In this document: positions 8,205 to 15,819 of the stretch, one piece after another
Position numbering within the stretch: position 1 is the stretch's first letter
Layout of the letters: each line of letters starts with the position of its first letter
Assembly: GCA_047626155.1 (NCBI GenBank)
Contig: JBLHRR010000068.1
Coordinates: 1 to 26,456, forward strand
Origin: CALGLS01 sp047626155
GTDB taxonomy: Bacteria > Bacteroidota > Bacteroidia > Chitinophagales > Saprospiraceae
DNA length: 26,456 bases
Reading direction: 5' to 3'
Made by a program: the position numbers and the translations under genes
Notes under the pieces: model-generated
Told to the model about the DNA's origin: nothing
Database searches by the model: none
Seen by the model: only the letters and a program-made list of their open reading frames with translations

Positions 8205-9486
8205 TATTTATTGCTTTTAATCGAATACTTACCGCATTCTTGTGTGCAAAAAGTTGTTCCGCCTCCGCCATTATTTCTATGGCATTTCCAATATTTAATA
8301 TTCCTTTTTTATTGAGCTCTTGAAAAGTTATTTTCTTTACAAAACTATCTAAAGAAACGCCGCTGTAATTTTTAGCAAAGCCATTGGTCGGCAAAGTATG
8401 ATTGGTCCCACTAGCATAATCCCCTGCACTTTCGCAACTGTAATTTCCTAAAAAGACAGATCCTGCGTTCACTATTCCATCTGCATATTCCATAGCACTT
8501 TCAGATGCGATTATTAAATGTTCGGGAGCATAGTCGTTGCTGAATTGAATACACCCTTCTATGTTTTCAAATAGAATGGCTTTGCTGTTTTGCAATGCTT
8601 GTGCAGCAATTTCCTTTCGAGGCAACTCCTCTAATTGCCTAGCAATTGCAAGCATGGTTTCATCAAGTATACTTTCCGTGTCAGATAATAAAATGACCTG
8701 ACTGTCAGCTCCGTGTTCGGCCTGTGACAATAAGTCGGCTGCAATAAATTCAGGGTTTCCTGTGCTGTCCGAAATGACCAAGACTTCACTTGGCCCTGCC
8801 GGCATGTCAATGGCTGTTCCATTTTGTTGAACCAATTCTTTTGCTTTAGTCACATACTGATTCCCTGGGCCCAATATTTTATAGACCTGAGGAATACTTT
8901 CCGTACCATAAGCCATAGCTGCAATAGCTTGTGCTCCTCCAATTTTGTATATTTTTTTAATGCCAATTAAATTCGCCGTATATAACATAGCTGGATTGAC
9001 ATCACCATTAGAATTACAAGGCGTACAAATAACAATTTCTTTACATCCAGCAATTTTAGCTGGAATCCCAAGCATTAAAATGGTAGAAAACAAAGGCGCA
9101 GATCCTCCTGGAATATACAAGCCGACTTTTTCTATGGCTACATTTTTTCTCCAGCATTTTACACCTGGAGATGTTTCTACTATTTTTTCATTGCTTTGCT
9201 GGGCGGAGTGAAATTTTTCAATGTTTTCTTTTGCAATATTTATTGCGGCTTTTAATTCTGGCGAAACTAACGTAATTGCGTTTTCAATTTCGGCAGCTGA
9301 AACTTCTAATCTATCTAGATTTACTTTGTCAAATTGAAGCGCATATTTTTTTAATGCCTTGTCTTTTTTTGATTTTACCGTTTCTAAAATGGAGCGAACA
9401 ATATCTGTTAGTTTTTCATTTTCGATACTTGGACGTTCCATGAATTTCGGCCAATATTTTCTTTCTATGCTCTTTATTATTTCCAT
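8197..9486 (-). CDS. hisD: Histidinol dehydrogenase
   Basis: HisD is a zinc-dependent, NAD-linked enzyme that oxidises L-histidinol twice to L-histidine, the last step of the pathway. The 429-aa protein has YIPGGSAPLFST (about 124-135), DMPAGPSEVLV (227-237), zinc-site residues Q255 and H258 in SQAEHGADSQ, the catalytic pair E322/H323 in APEHLI, and GDYASGTNHTLPT near 355-367 with the further zinc-site region. It is the second cistron after hisG but is separated from it by 177 bp containing a repeat element. The ATG at 9486 starts directly at the MEIIKSIERK segment expected for Bacteroidota HisD. Confidence 0.97.
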   Translation of the reverse strand: MEIIKSIERKYWPKFMERPSIENEKLTDIVRSILETVKSKKDKALKKYALQFDKVNLDRLEVSAAEIENAITLVSPELKAAINIAKENIEKFHSAQQSNEKIVETSPGVKCWRKNVAIEKVGLYIPGGSAPLFSTILMLGIPAKIAGCKEIVICTPCNSNGDVNPAMLYTANLIGIKKIYKIGGAQAIAAMAYGTESIPQVYKILGPGNQYVTKAKELVQQNGTAIDMPAGPSEVLVISDSTGNPEFIAADLLSQAEHGADSQVILLSDTESILDETMLAIARQLEELPRKEIAAQALQNSKAILFENIEGCIQFSNDYAPEHLIIASESAMEYADGIVNAGSVFLGNYSCESAGDYASGTNHTLPTNGFAKNYSGVSLDSFVKKITFQELNKKGILNIGNAIEIMAEAEQLFAHKNAVSIRLKAINNV

Positions 9487-9504
9487 TATTTAATTTTTAA
9501 TTAC

Positions 9505-9598
9505 TGTACACTTTTGCCAGCGCAACCCCCTGTCCCTAAAGGGGAGCCTCCACCCGCAGGCATATCGGTGAAAGGAAGGTTGTTTTTAAAAGTGTACA
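9505..9598. repeat. Inverted-repeat element between hisG and hisD
   Basis: A 94-bp element is bounded by perfect 11-bp inverted repeats TGTACACTTTT (9505-9515) and AAAAGTGTACA (9588-9598). CAACC / GGTTG lie just inside the ends. The interior (9525-9546) carries a C-rich motif ending CCCTAAAGGGGAG that differs at only three positions from the left arm of the element at 18434. The nine bases TTAATTACT occur on both sides (9497-9505 and 9607-9615) and might be a target duplication, though the surroundings are AT-rich. No protein is encoded. Confidence 0.6.
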
Positions 9599-9663
9599 TT
9601 AGTTTATTAATTACTCAGAATTACTACCCGGTTTATACTCGATGAGGTCGCAGTTGTTTTTTA

Positions 9664-10521
9664 TTACAACACCATCTTATCTATTGGGACAACCAAAATA
9701 TCTTCTGCCCCAGCTTCCTTTAATTCATCAATCACATCCCAAAATTTACTCTCTTCAATTACAGAATGCATAGAGCACCATCCCTTTTCCGCCAAGGGCA
9801 ATATGGTTGGGCTTTTTAAAACAGGTAATATTTTAGCGACTGCTTCCGCTTTCGATTCCGGTACATTCATTAAAATATACTTAGTGTTTTTAGCCCTTAG
9901 CACTGCTTGCATTCTAAATAACAATTTAGATAAGATTTGTTCTTTTTCTTTGGACAGATTTAGCGACTTCACCAATACCGCTTCTGACTTGAGCAAGACC
10001 TGCGTTTCTCGCAAGCCATTTTTAAATAAGGTACTTCCGCTACTCACCACATCGCAAATACCATCTGCCAAACCAATGTTCGGCGCGATTTCCACAGAAC
10101 CAGAGATGGTGTGAATCTCTGCGTTAACCTTATTTTTTGTTAAATAACTTTGGAGAGTGTTGGGATAGGAAGTTGCTATTCTTTTGCCTTCAAAATAAGA
10201 AATATCGTTGGTCTCCACCTCTTTTGGAACCGCCAAACTAACCTTACATTTAGAGAAGCCCAATTTTTGGATTATCTCCACTTCCTTCTGCTTTTCAATC
10301 AACAAGTTCTCCCCGACAATACCAACATCGACGACTCCATCTTCTATGTATTGAGGAATATCCGAATTGCGCAAATAGAGCAGTTCGATTGGGAAATTAG
10401 CTACCGTAATTTTTAATTGATCCTTACCGTTGTCGATGGAGATACCGCAACTTTTAAGCAACTTTAGCGAATCCTCATTTAGTCTACCACTCTTTTGAAT
10501 GGCCATTTTAAGCTTACTCAT
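9664..10521 (-). CDS. hisG: ATP phosphoribosyltransferase, long form
   Basis: HisG couples ATP and PRPP to form PR-ATP, the committed and feedback-controlled step of histidine synthesis. At 285 aa it is the long hexameric form with a C-terminal ACT-like regulatory domain (about 210-285), so no HisZ partner is needed. Visible family features are KMAIQKSGRL at the N-terminus, DVGIVGENLL (86-95), the PRPP-binding region GLADGICDVVSSGSTLFKNGL (about 151-171) and EKGWCSMHSVI in the regulatory domain. It is the first structural gene, beginning 105 bp after the stop of the His-rich leader peptide and just downstream of the attenuator terminator. Confidence 0.97.
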   Translation of the reverse strand: MSKLKMAIQKSGRLNEDSLKLLKSCGISIDNGKDQLKITVANFPIELLYLRNSDIPQYIEDGVVDVGIVGENLLIEKQKEVEIIQKLGFSKCKVSLAVPKEVETNDISYFEGKRIATSYPNTLQSYLTKNKVNAEIHTISGSVEIAPNIGLADGICDVVSSGSTLFKNGLRETQVLLKSEAVLVKSLNLSKEKEQILSKLLFRMQAVLRAKNTKYILMNVPESKAEAVAKILPVLKSPTILPLAEKGWCSMHSVIEESKFWDVIDELKEAGAEDILVVPIDKMVL

Positions 10522-10562
10522 CTTATTCGATTAATGCCTGAGTAAACCTGTAGAGAATTGTG

Positions 10563-10602
10563 TAAAAACAAAAAACCCATCTGATTTACTCAGACGGGTT
10601 TT
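10563..10602 (-). terminator. his attenuator: intrinsic terminator
   Basis: Read on the minus strand, AAAACCCGTCTGA and TCAGATGGGTTTT form a 13-bp stem (plus-strand arms 10572-10584 and 10590-10602) with one G-U pair and a 5-nt GTAAA loop. The stem runs directly into a T-rich tract (TTTTTTG then TTTTTAC). It stands between the leader peptide and hisG, so it can stop transcription before the structural genes. Position and form are those of a classical amino-acid attenuator. Confidence 0.92.
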
Positions 10603-10626
10603 GAAATATTTTTAGTTATACATATA

Positions 10627-10689
10627 TCATCTCCTGCTCGCCTGAGGGCCAGTATGAAAATGATGATGATGTAATTGCGTAAAATTCAT
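10627..10689 (-). CDS. hisL: his operon leader peptide
   Basis: A 20-codon reading frame encodes MNFTQLHHHHFHTGPQASRR followed by TGA. Five of the six residues at positions 7-12 are His, all CAT codons. It starts about 20 nt after the -7 promoter element and ends 25 nt before the terminator stem. The peptide has no function of its own. Its translation reports charged tRNA-His: ribosome stalling at the His run decides whether downstream RNA folds into the antiterminator or the terminator. The octamer CUCAGGCG inside the Pro-Gln-Ala codons (plus-strand 10639-10646) can pair with the terminator's 5' arm. The symbol hisL follows enterobacterial usage by function; sequence homology to the E. coli peptide is not implied. 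Confidence 0.92.
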   Translation of the reverse strand: MNFTQLHHHHFHTGPQASRR

Positions 10690-10710
10690 TTTATGTTTTC
10701 TAATGAAGTA

Positions 10711-10740
10711 CAAATATAAGGGTATTTTTGATTAAGTCAA
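10711..10740 (-). promoter_or_regulatory. his operon promoter, Bacteroidota type
   Basis: On the minus strand TTG (10740-10738), a 19-bp spacer, then TATATTTG (10718-10711) match the Bacteroidota primary sigma consensus TTTG-N19-TAnnTTTG; the -7 box is a perfect match. Transcription would begin near 10703-10706, giving a very short 5' leader before the ATG at 10689. I see no operator. Confidence 0.8.
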
Positions 10741-10953
10741 CTATTTTTTATTTTTCATGGCCTTTTGTTTACGCCTCCCTAATTCAAGACTATGAAGTAT
10801 CCAAACAAAACCAGTAACTATTCTGTAATAGTATACTATGAAGGAACGATTTATGAAACAATATCTATATCAAAATACAACTCGCTCATTTTTATTTCAA
10901 CATTTATTGATTGTAAAATGATTGTTTTGTCAAGCCCTTCGTATCCTTAAAAA

Positions 10954-12819
10954 CTACCGCCCCATATGAACCAACAAAACTGAAATGTCAGAAGGAGAAA
11001 CTCCACTAATTCGACTCGCCTGTCCAATCGTCCGCGGCTTAATCTCCGTCAACTTCTCTCTTGCCTCTGAAGACAAAGAAATCAACTTATGATAATCCAC
11101 ATCACTCTTTAAAACAACCTCTTCCAAACGACTCATCTTCGCAACCATCTCCTGCTCTTTTCGAATATAGCCCTCATACTTCAAAGTTGTTTCTGCTAAA
11201 GAAATAACCTCGGTTGGATACTGATCTAAAAAGGTATTCAGCTCCGGTATGTGCGCTCGGATATCTGCGATATTGACATTCGGACGAGTGAGAATGGAAT
11301 GCAGCTTCATCGTCTGCTTAGTCGGTGCAGAGCCTAGGCTTTCCAAATATGGATTCACCAAATCAGGCGACACACTCAGCTTCCGGAAATGTTTTGTTAT
11401 AGCTTTTTCCTGCTCTACTTTTCTCTCCACCACTTCCACTCTTTTTTCCAAATGCTGCACACCCAATTCATTTGCAATTGGCGTCAAACGTAAATCCGCG
11501 TTGTCCTGACGAAGCAAGATTCTGTATTCCGCGCGGGAAGTAAACATTCGGTAAGGTTCCTTCGTGCCTTTGTTGACCAAGTCATCTATAAGTACGCCGA
11601 TATAAGCATCCGACCTTTTCAGAATAAAAGGATCTTGTTCTTTTACCGCAAGGTGCGCGTTAGTTCCTGCCATCAGTCCTTGGCAAGCCGCCTCCTCATA
11701 ACCCGTTGTTCCATTTATTTGTCCAGCAAAAAATAAGTTTTTCACTCGCTTAGTTTCTAAAGAAACCTTCAATTGTGTCGGTTGGAAAAAGTCATACTCA
11801 ATGGCATAACCCGGTCGGAACATTTTTGCATTTTCAAAGCCTTTGATTTTGCGCAAAGCTTTAAACTGCACATCCTCCGGCAGAGAAGAAGAGAACCCAT
11901 TCACATAAATTTCGCAGGTATCCCAACCTTCCGGTTCTACAAATAACTGATGGCTGTCCTTTTCAGAAAAGCGCTCGATCTTGTCTTCGATGGAAGGACA
12001 ATACCTAGGTCCGATTCCTCGAATCCTACCGTTGAACATCGGCGAACGATCAAAGCCCGTTTTCAAAACTTCATGTACTTCTGAACTCGTATAAGCAATA
12101 TGACAAGGTCTTTGCTTTTTCAAAACTGGCGTATCGGTGTAAGAAAATTTACTCGGCTCTTCATCTCCCGGCTGCTCTTCCATTTTAGACCAATCCAAAG
12201 AACGACCATCCAAACGCGGCGGTGTTCCCGTTTTCATTCTTCCCGATTCAAAACCCAAACCAACCAATTGCTCCGTGATACCAGTCGCTGCTCTTTCCCC
12301 CGCTCGTCCACCTCCGAATTGTTTTTCTCCGATGTGAATAAGGCCATTCAAAAAAGTACCATTGGTCAAAACCACAGAATGGCTTTCAATCTCAATCCCC
12401 ATCCCGGTATGTACGCCACAAGCACGACCATCTTTTACGATAATCCCTTTCACCATCTCCTGCCAAAAGTCAATGTTCGGATGTTCCTCCAACATCTTAC
12501 GCCATTTAGCCGCAAACATCATCCGGTCACTTTGCGCACGTGGACTCCACATCGCAGGCCCTTTTGATTTGTTGAGCATTCTAAACTGAATCATCGTATG
12601 ATCCGTCACAATACCCGAGTAACCACCGAGTGCATCTATCTCTCGTACGATTTGCCCTTTGGCCACTCCACCCATCGCAGGGTTGCAGGACATCTGCGCG
12701 ATGGTCTGCATATTCATGGTAGCGATCATGACTTTACTGCCCATATTGGCGGCAGCAACGGCGGCCTCACATCCGGCGTGGCCGGCACCTACTACTATGA
12801 CGTCGTATTTTGGAAACAT
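10954..12819 (-). CDS. mnmG: tRNA U34 carboxymethylaminomethyl-modifying enzyme, large subunit
   Basis: MnmG (GidA) is an FAD- and NADH-dependent enzyme that works with MnmE to install the carboxymethylaminomethyl group at the wobble uridine of certain tRNAs. The 621-aa protein has the FAD-binding GAGHAGCEAA (11-20), the conserved SCNPAMGGVAKGQIVREIDALGG (about 44-66), the RMKTGTPPRLDGRSLDW segment (about 195-212), the GQINGTTGYEEAACQGLMAG block (about 366-385) and the C-terminal GID-associated helical domain that recognises tRNA and MnmE. Length is normal. Upstream, TATTTTTG (plus 12925-12932) is a perfect -7 element, but the -33 is weak. mnmE is not in the window. Confidence 0.97.
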   Translation of the reverse strand: MFPKYDVIVVGAGHAGCEAAVAAANMGSKVMIATMNMQTIAQMSCNPAMGGVAKGQIVREIDALGGYSGIVTDHTMIQFRMLNKSKGPAMWSPRAQSDRMMFAAKWRKMLEEHPNIDFWQEMVKGIIVKDGRACGVHTGMGIEIESHSVVLTNGTFLNGLIHIGEKQFGGGRAGERAATGITEQLVGLGFESGRMKTGTPPRLDGRSLDWSKMEEQPGDEEPSKFSYTDTPVLKKQRPCHIAYTSSEVHEVLKTGFDRSPMFNGRIRGIGPRYCPSIEDKIERFSEKDSHQLFVEPEGWDTCEIYVNGFSSSLPEDVQFKALRKIKGFENAKMFRPGYAIEYDFFQPTQLKVSLETKRVKNLFFAGQINGTTGYEEAACQGLMAGTNAHLAVKEQDPFILKRSDAYIGVLIDDLVNKGTKEPYRMFTSRAEYRILLRQDNADLRLTPIANELGVQHLEKRVEVVERKVEQEKAITKHFRKLSVSPDLVNPYLESLGSAPTKQTMKLHSILTRPNVNIADIRAHIPELNTFLDQYPTEVISLAETTLKYEGYIRKEQEMVAKMSRLEEVVLKSDVDYHKLISLSSEAREKLTEIKPRTIGQASRISGVSPSDISVLLVHMGR

Positions 12820-12924
12820 GGTTTGGTGTAATTTTCTTAGTTCTTTGACAAAGCTCTCGGCCCGCTAAACAGAATTCCGAGTTTTATAGTTCTACCAAAG
12901 AAGGATTTTCTTTAAAAAGTGGTG

Positions 12925-12932
12925 CAAAAATA
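12925..12932 (-). promoter_or_regulatory. Possible -7 element for mnmG
   Basis: TATTTTTG on the minus strand matches TAnnTTTG exactly and lies about 105 bp before the mnmG start. No TTTG-like -33 box occurs at the expected spacing, so this is only a candidate. Confidence 0.35.
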
Positions 12933-13077
12933 CGAAAATTTGAGTTGTGATGTATAGTCATTTTCTAGTTTTGGGATTTTGGAAATTTAGTCAGTGCCTT
13001 GTCATTTGCTACCGATGCGTGTAGTGAGTTGGTTGAAAATTGCTACATTGGTAATACAATTTCCAAAATGAAAAATT

Positions 13078-14583
13078 ATGAAAACTATCTTTATTCGATT
13101 TACCTTTTTAGTGGCTGTTCTTGTTTTAAATGTGGTTTGCCTTTTTGGGCAAAATTATAAGACGGTGCATTTTGATCGAGAGGGGTATTTTGAATCAGAG
13201 GGGTTTGGTCTTTATCCGGACGGATCGGGACTTCCTAACCTAAGCACTTCTAATGAAGACCAAGTTCGTTTTGGTATCCGGATAGATACTCTATTGTCGG
13301 ATGACTTGAATTATGTGTTTCCAATTTATTGGGAGGATTCAAATTTTTTGTATCTCCAAAGACCATCTTGGTTGGGGGATACGCTCAAATTGTCTCTAAA
13401 TGGAACTGAAGTTTTTAGGAATAAAAATGGAGAACTCATTACCATAAATACCCAGGCTGAGCTAGGTCATACGTGGCACATCTTTGAATTATTAGACACC
13501 GCTTATCTACAAGCCGAAGTTACCGCTATTAGCTATCAAGAAGTACTTGGGCAAATGGATAGTATTAGAATAGTTCTCATTCAAGCGAAAAATATTGATG
13601 GAGAAAATATTGACCATGACATGAATGGATTTACTTTAGTTCTAGGTAAAGAAAGCGGTTTTGTAGAAACATGTGATATGTATCATTTCCCCGTGAGACA
13701 GAATAAAATTCATCTCATTGGATTAACTAATCCTGAAGTAGGGGAAAAGATGCTGACAACTAAAACGATTTTTGACTTTCAAGTTGGAGATGAACGGCAT
13801 TATAATAGATTATTCGATGGTGGAGATTATCAAGATAGAAAATATAAAAAATGGATTGTCCTGGATAGAAATGAATCTAATGAAGACACCATTGCTTATA
13901 CCTTTGACTATTACGAAGTACAGTTATACGTTGATGATTATTCTGATGATTTTGTTACAATAACCAGTGATACTATTGTTATAAAATACGACCTAAATAA
14001 TAAAATGCATAATACTCATCCTTTTGAAATTTCAGAAGAGTCTTCTATGTATTTTGGACCTCAAACATTCGTTTTTAAAAATGACAATGGGGACTGGTTT
14101 AAATATGCCTTTGATGGAATTTGGGCTGGCTCCGATTCTCTAATTCCAAACGATTTTGAACGCAATAGAATATACTATCAGGCATGCTTGGGAATGACTC
14201 ATTTTAACAGAGTTGAGCAAGGTGTTTTTGGTACGCTAAATGAAGACCTAGTCTACTACAAAAAAGGAACCACTGAATGGGGAACGCCTATCGATTTCGT
14301 AGCCCTCACTGCTACAAAGAAAATCCAAAACCCAAAGTCCTCCATCCTCGTTCACCCAAACCCAGCAAACGACAATATCACTATCACCAGTAAAAACCCT
14401 AACCAAAAACTCCAACACATTCAAGTCATAAATACCCTCGGACAAAAAATAGCGGATTGGCCGTGCGCTCAACAAAACCAGCTTAACAAGTCTGTAGTGA
14501 ATTTCCCGACAGCTATTTATTGGTTATTGGTGACGGATGAGGCTGGTGAGATTTGGCGGATGAGTTTTATAAGAGGAAAGTAG
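13078..14583 (+). CDS. Secreted protein of unknown function with T9SS sorting domain
   Basis: This 501-aa protein has a signal peptide (about 1-25, ending CLFGQ). A large, aromatic- and Asp-rich central region (26-410) follows that I cannot assign to a family. The last 80 residues or so (about 418-501) are a type A T9SS sorting domain, with VHPNPANDNITI, VINTLGQKIADW and a closing SFIRGK. The product should therefore cross the outer membrane by the type IX system and be anchored to or released from the surface. No catalytic motif is apparent. Its 3' end is convergent with the broken Abi gene, whose stop lies 16 bp away. Function is not predicted. Confidence 0.85.
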   Translation: MKTIFIRFTFLVAVLVLNVVCLFGQNYKTVHFDREGYFESEGFGLYPDGSGLPNLSTSNEDQVRFGIRIDTLLSDDLNYVFPIYWEDSNFLYLQRPSWLGDTLKLSLNGTEVFRNKNGELITINTQAELGHTWHIFELLDTAYLQAEVTAISYQEVLGQMDSIRIVLIQAKNIDGENIDHDMNGFTLVLGKESGFVETCDMYHFPVRQNKIHLIGLTNPEVGEKMLTTKTIFDFQVGDERHYNRLFDGGDYQDRKYKKWIVLDRNESNEDTIAYTFDYYEVQLYVDDYSDDFVTITSDTIVIKYDLNNKMHNTHPFEISEESSMYFGPQTFVFKNDNGDWFKYAFDGIWAGSDSLIPNDFERNRIYYQACLGMTHFNRVEQGVFGTLNEDLVYYKKGTTEWGTPIDFVALTATKKIQNPKSSILVHPNPANDNITITSKNPNQKLQHIQVINTLGQKIADWPCAQQNQLNKSVVNFPTAIYWLLVTDEAGEIWRMSFIRGK

Positions 14584-14598
14584 ATTGGAAATCTATTG

Positions 14599-15501
14599 TT
14601 ATTTAATTTTCCAAAGAGGTTCTTTTCTCCAATTCCCAGGAAAGCCCATAGCTCTAACATCTACGTTAGGATAGTCTTTTAACAAACTTTCAAACCGCTG
14701 TTTAAAACGATTTTTAGGGCTGATCGTTTGTAGTAAATATTGCATACAACAAAACACAGCGTAGAAAGAATGTTGATCAAGAACAGCTGTATTGATAAAC
14801 GGCTCAGGTGCCTTTTTTAAGTTCTTTGGTGGGATCGGTAAATTTCGATTCCATAACCGACTATGGTGAGCACAAATATTTCTAACAACAGAAATACTTT
14901 GTAACCAACTTGTTAAAAAGTATGGTTTCCAACATTCAGGTTTTTAGCAATTTTCTTTTTCTCTGGGACTTGGTTTTTAAGGTTACCGTAAAGTTTAGAT
15001 AAAAGCCCTAGCGAAATAACCTCCAAGCTTTTCCACGCTGGAGGGCACCGGTCGTCTGTTTTGCACTTTTTATTATGCTCTAGAATAAAAACTTCTCGAC
15101 TCCTTTGTAATTCTTTATTCATAGAATTTAGATGGGTCTCAAAATAATATTTATTGTTAAATATTATTTATTCTCAAACCACCATGCTCCTTGGCTATTT
15201 GAAAGATTATAAATGAGTTGAGTCCGTAAACCGACCTCAATTCTCTCTATCATATTAAATACTATAAGCCGCAGTTCTCTATCGAAATTATATAAATCTA
15301 CTACATTCGAAAACTCACTACCCTTTTTGAAAACATGAGTAGCCTTATCAGCCTGCATAGGCCACCAATAACCGTAAGCCTGTAGTAACTTACATATTGC
15401 AGGAAATGTTCCGCGAAAGACTTGTCCGAAAAATGAAGGCCTCTCGATTCTAGTAATGAGATTTGTTCAGTTATTGAAATGACAGGTTTAGTAAATTTCA
15501 T
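14599..15501 (-). pseudogene. Abi_2-family abortive-infection gene, inactivated by three frameshifts
   Basis: Joining three minus-strand frames gives an approximately 300-residue protein of the AbiD/AbiF (Abi_2, PF07751) family, associated with phage resistance. Segment 1 (from ATG 15501) has KPVISITEQISLLESRGL and YYRL. Segment 2 continues YWWPMQADKATHVF...VDLYNFDRELR...IERIEVGLRTQLIY. Segment 3 has YYFETHLNSMNKEL, SREVF and PPAWKSLEVISLGLLSKLY. Segment 4 has the diagnostic SVVRNICAHHSRLWNRNL and ends at TAA 14599. The breaks are at about 15371, 15166 and 14915, and each is explained by loss of one base. The fragments retain clear family sequence throughout, so the inactivation looks recent. 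An in-frame ATG at 15603 is a possible but less likely start. Neighbouring genes are intact, which argues against general sequencing error. Confidence 0.87.
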
Positions 15502-15819
15502 ATTGGTCTTAAAATATAAGACTCGCCCTGGTACGCTAATCTGACGGGAAGCGTGGCGAGTACTGTTACTACAAATATGCAAAATATTTTTATACTTTTC
15601 CACATTGTGTTGGTAACTTCTATTGTTTTTGATAATTGTCCCATCCGTATATAACGAAAACGCGGTTCTATTTATACTACGCCCTAAACGCCTAATTTCA
15701 AAACAAAACCAAACAAATACTTATTCGATAACCTTCGGCCTAGTAGCATCTTTCCCCTCTCCCATCCGTACAAATTTTCGTAATTTCGCCCGGCATTCTC
15801 ACAAACGCAATCCTCGATC
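15502..15819. other. 318-bp gap between the Abi pseudogene and the 474-aa gene
   Basis: The two flanking genes are divergent, so both promoters should be here. On the plus strand TAATTTCG (15781-15788), a 7-of-8 match to the -7 consensus, precedes the 474-aa gene. A minus-strand CATATTTG near 15570 is a 7-of-8 match for the Abi gene. The decamer CCCATCCGTA occurs twice (15640-15649 and 15761-15770). No coding sequence is convincing. Confidence 0.45.

Noticed and set aside
10657..10671. ATG/CAT trinucleotide run as a simple microsatellite
   Set aside because: The run is in frame in a short ORF placed between a consensus promoter and an intrinsic terminator upstream of hisG, so a leader peptide explains it better.
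10792..10950. 52-codon plus-strand frame between the his promoter and the end of mnmG
   Set aside because: It is open from ATG to TAA, but its composition is rich in Ser, Tyr and Ile with no domain, and no well-placed promoter precedes it. AT-rich intergenic DNA gives such frames by chance.
14599..15501. Three separate small genes on the minus strand
   Set aside because: The pieces are consecutive parts of one Abi_2 protein in shifted frames, so they are fragments of a single broken gene.
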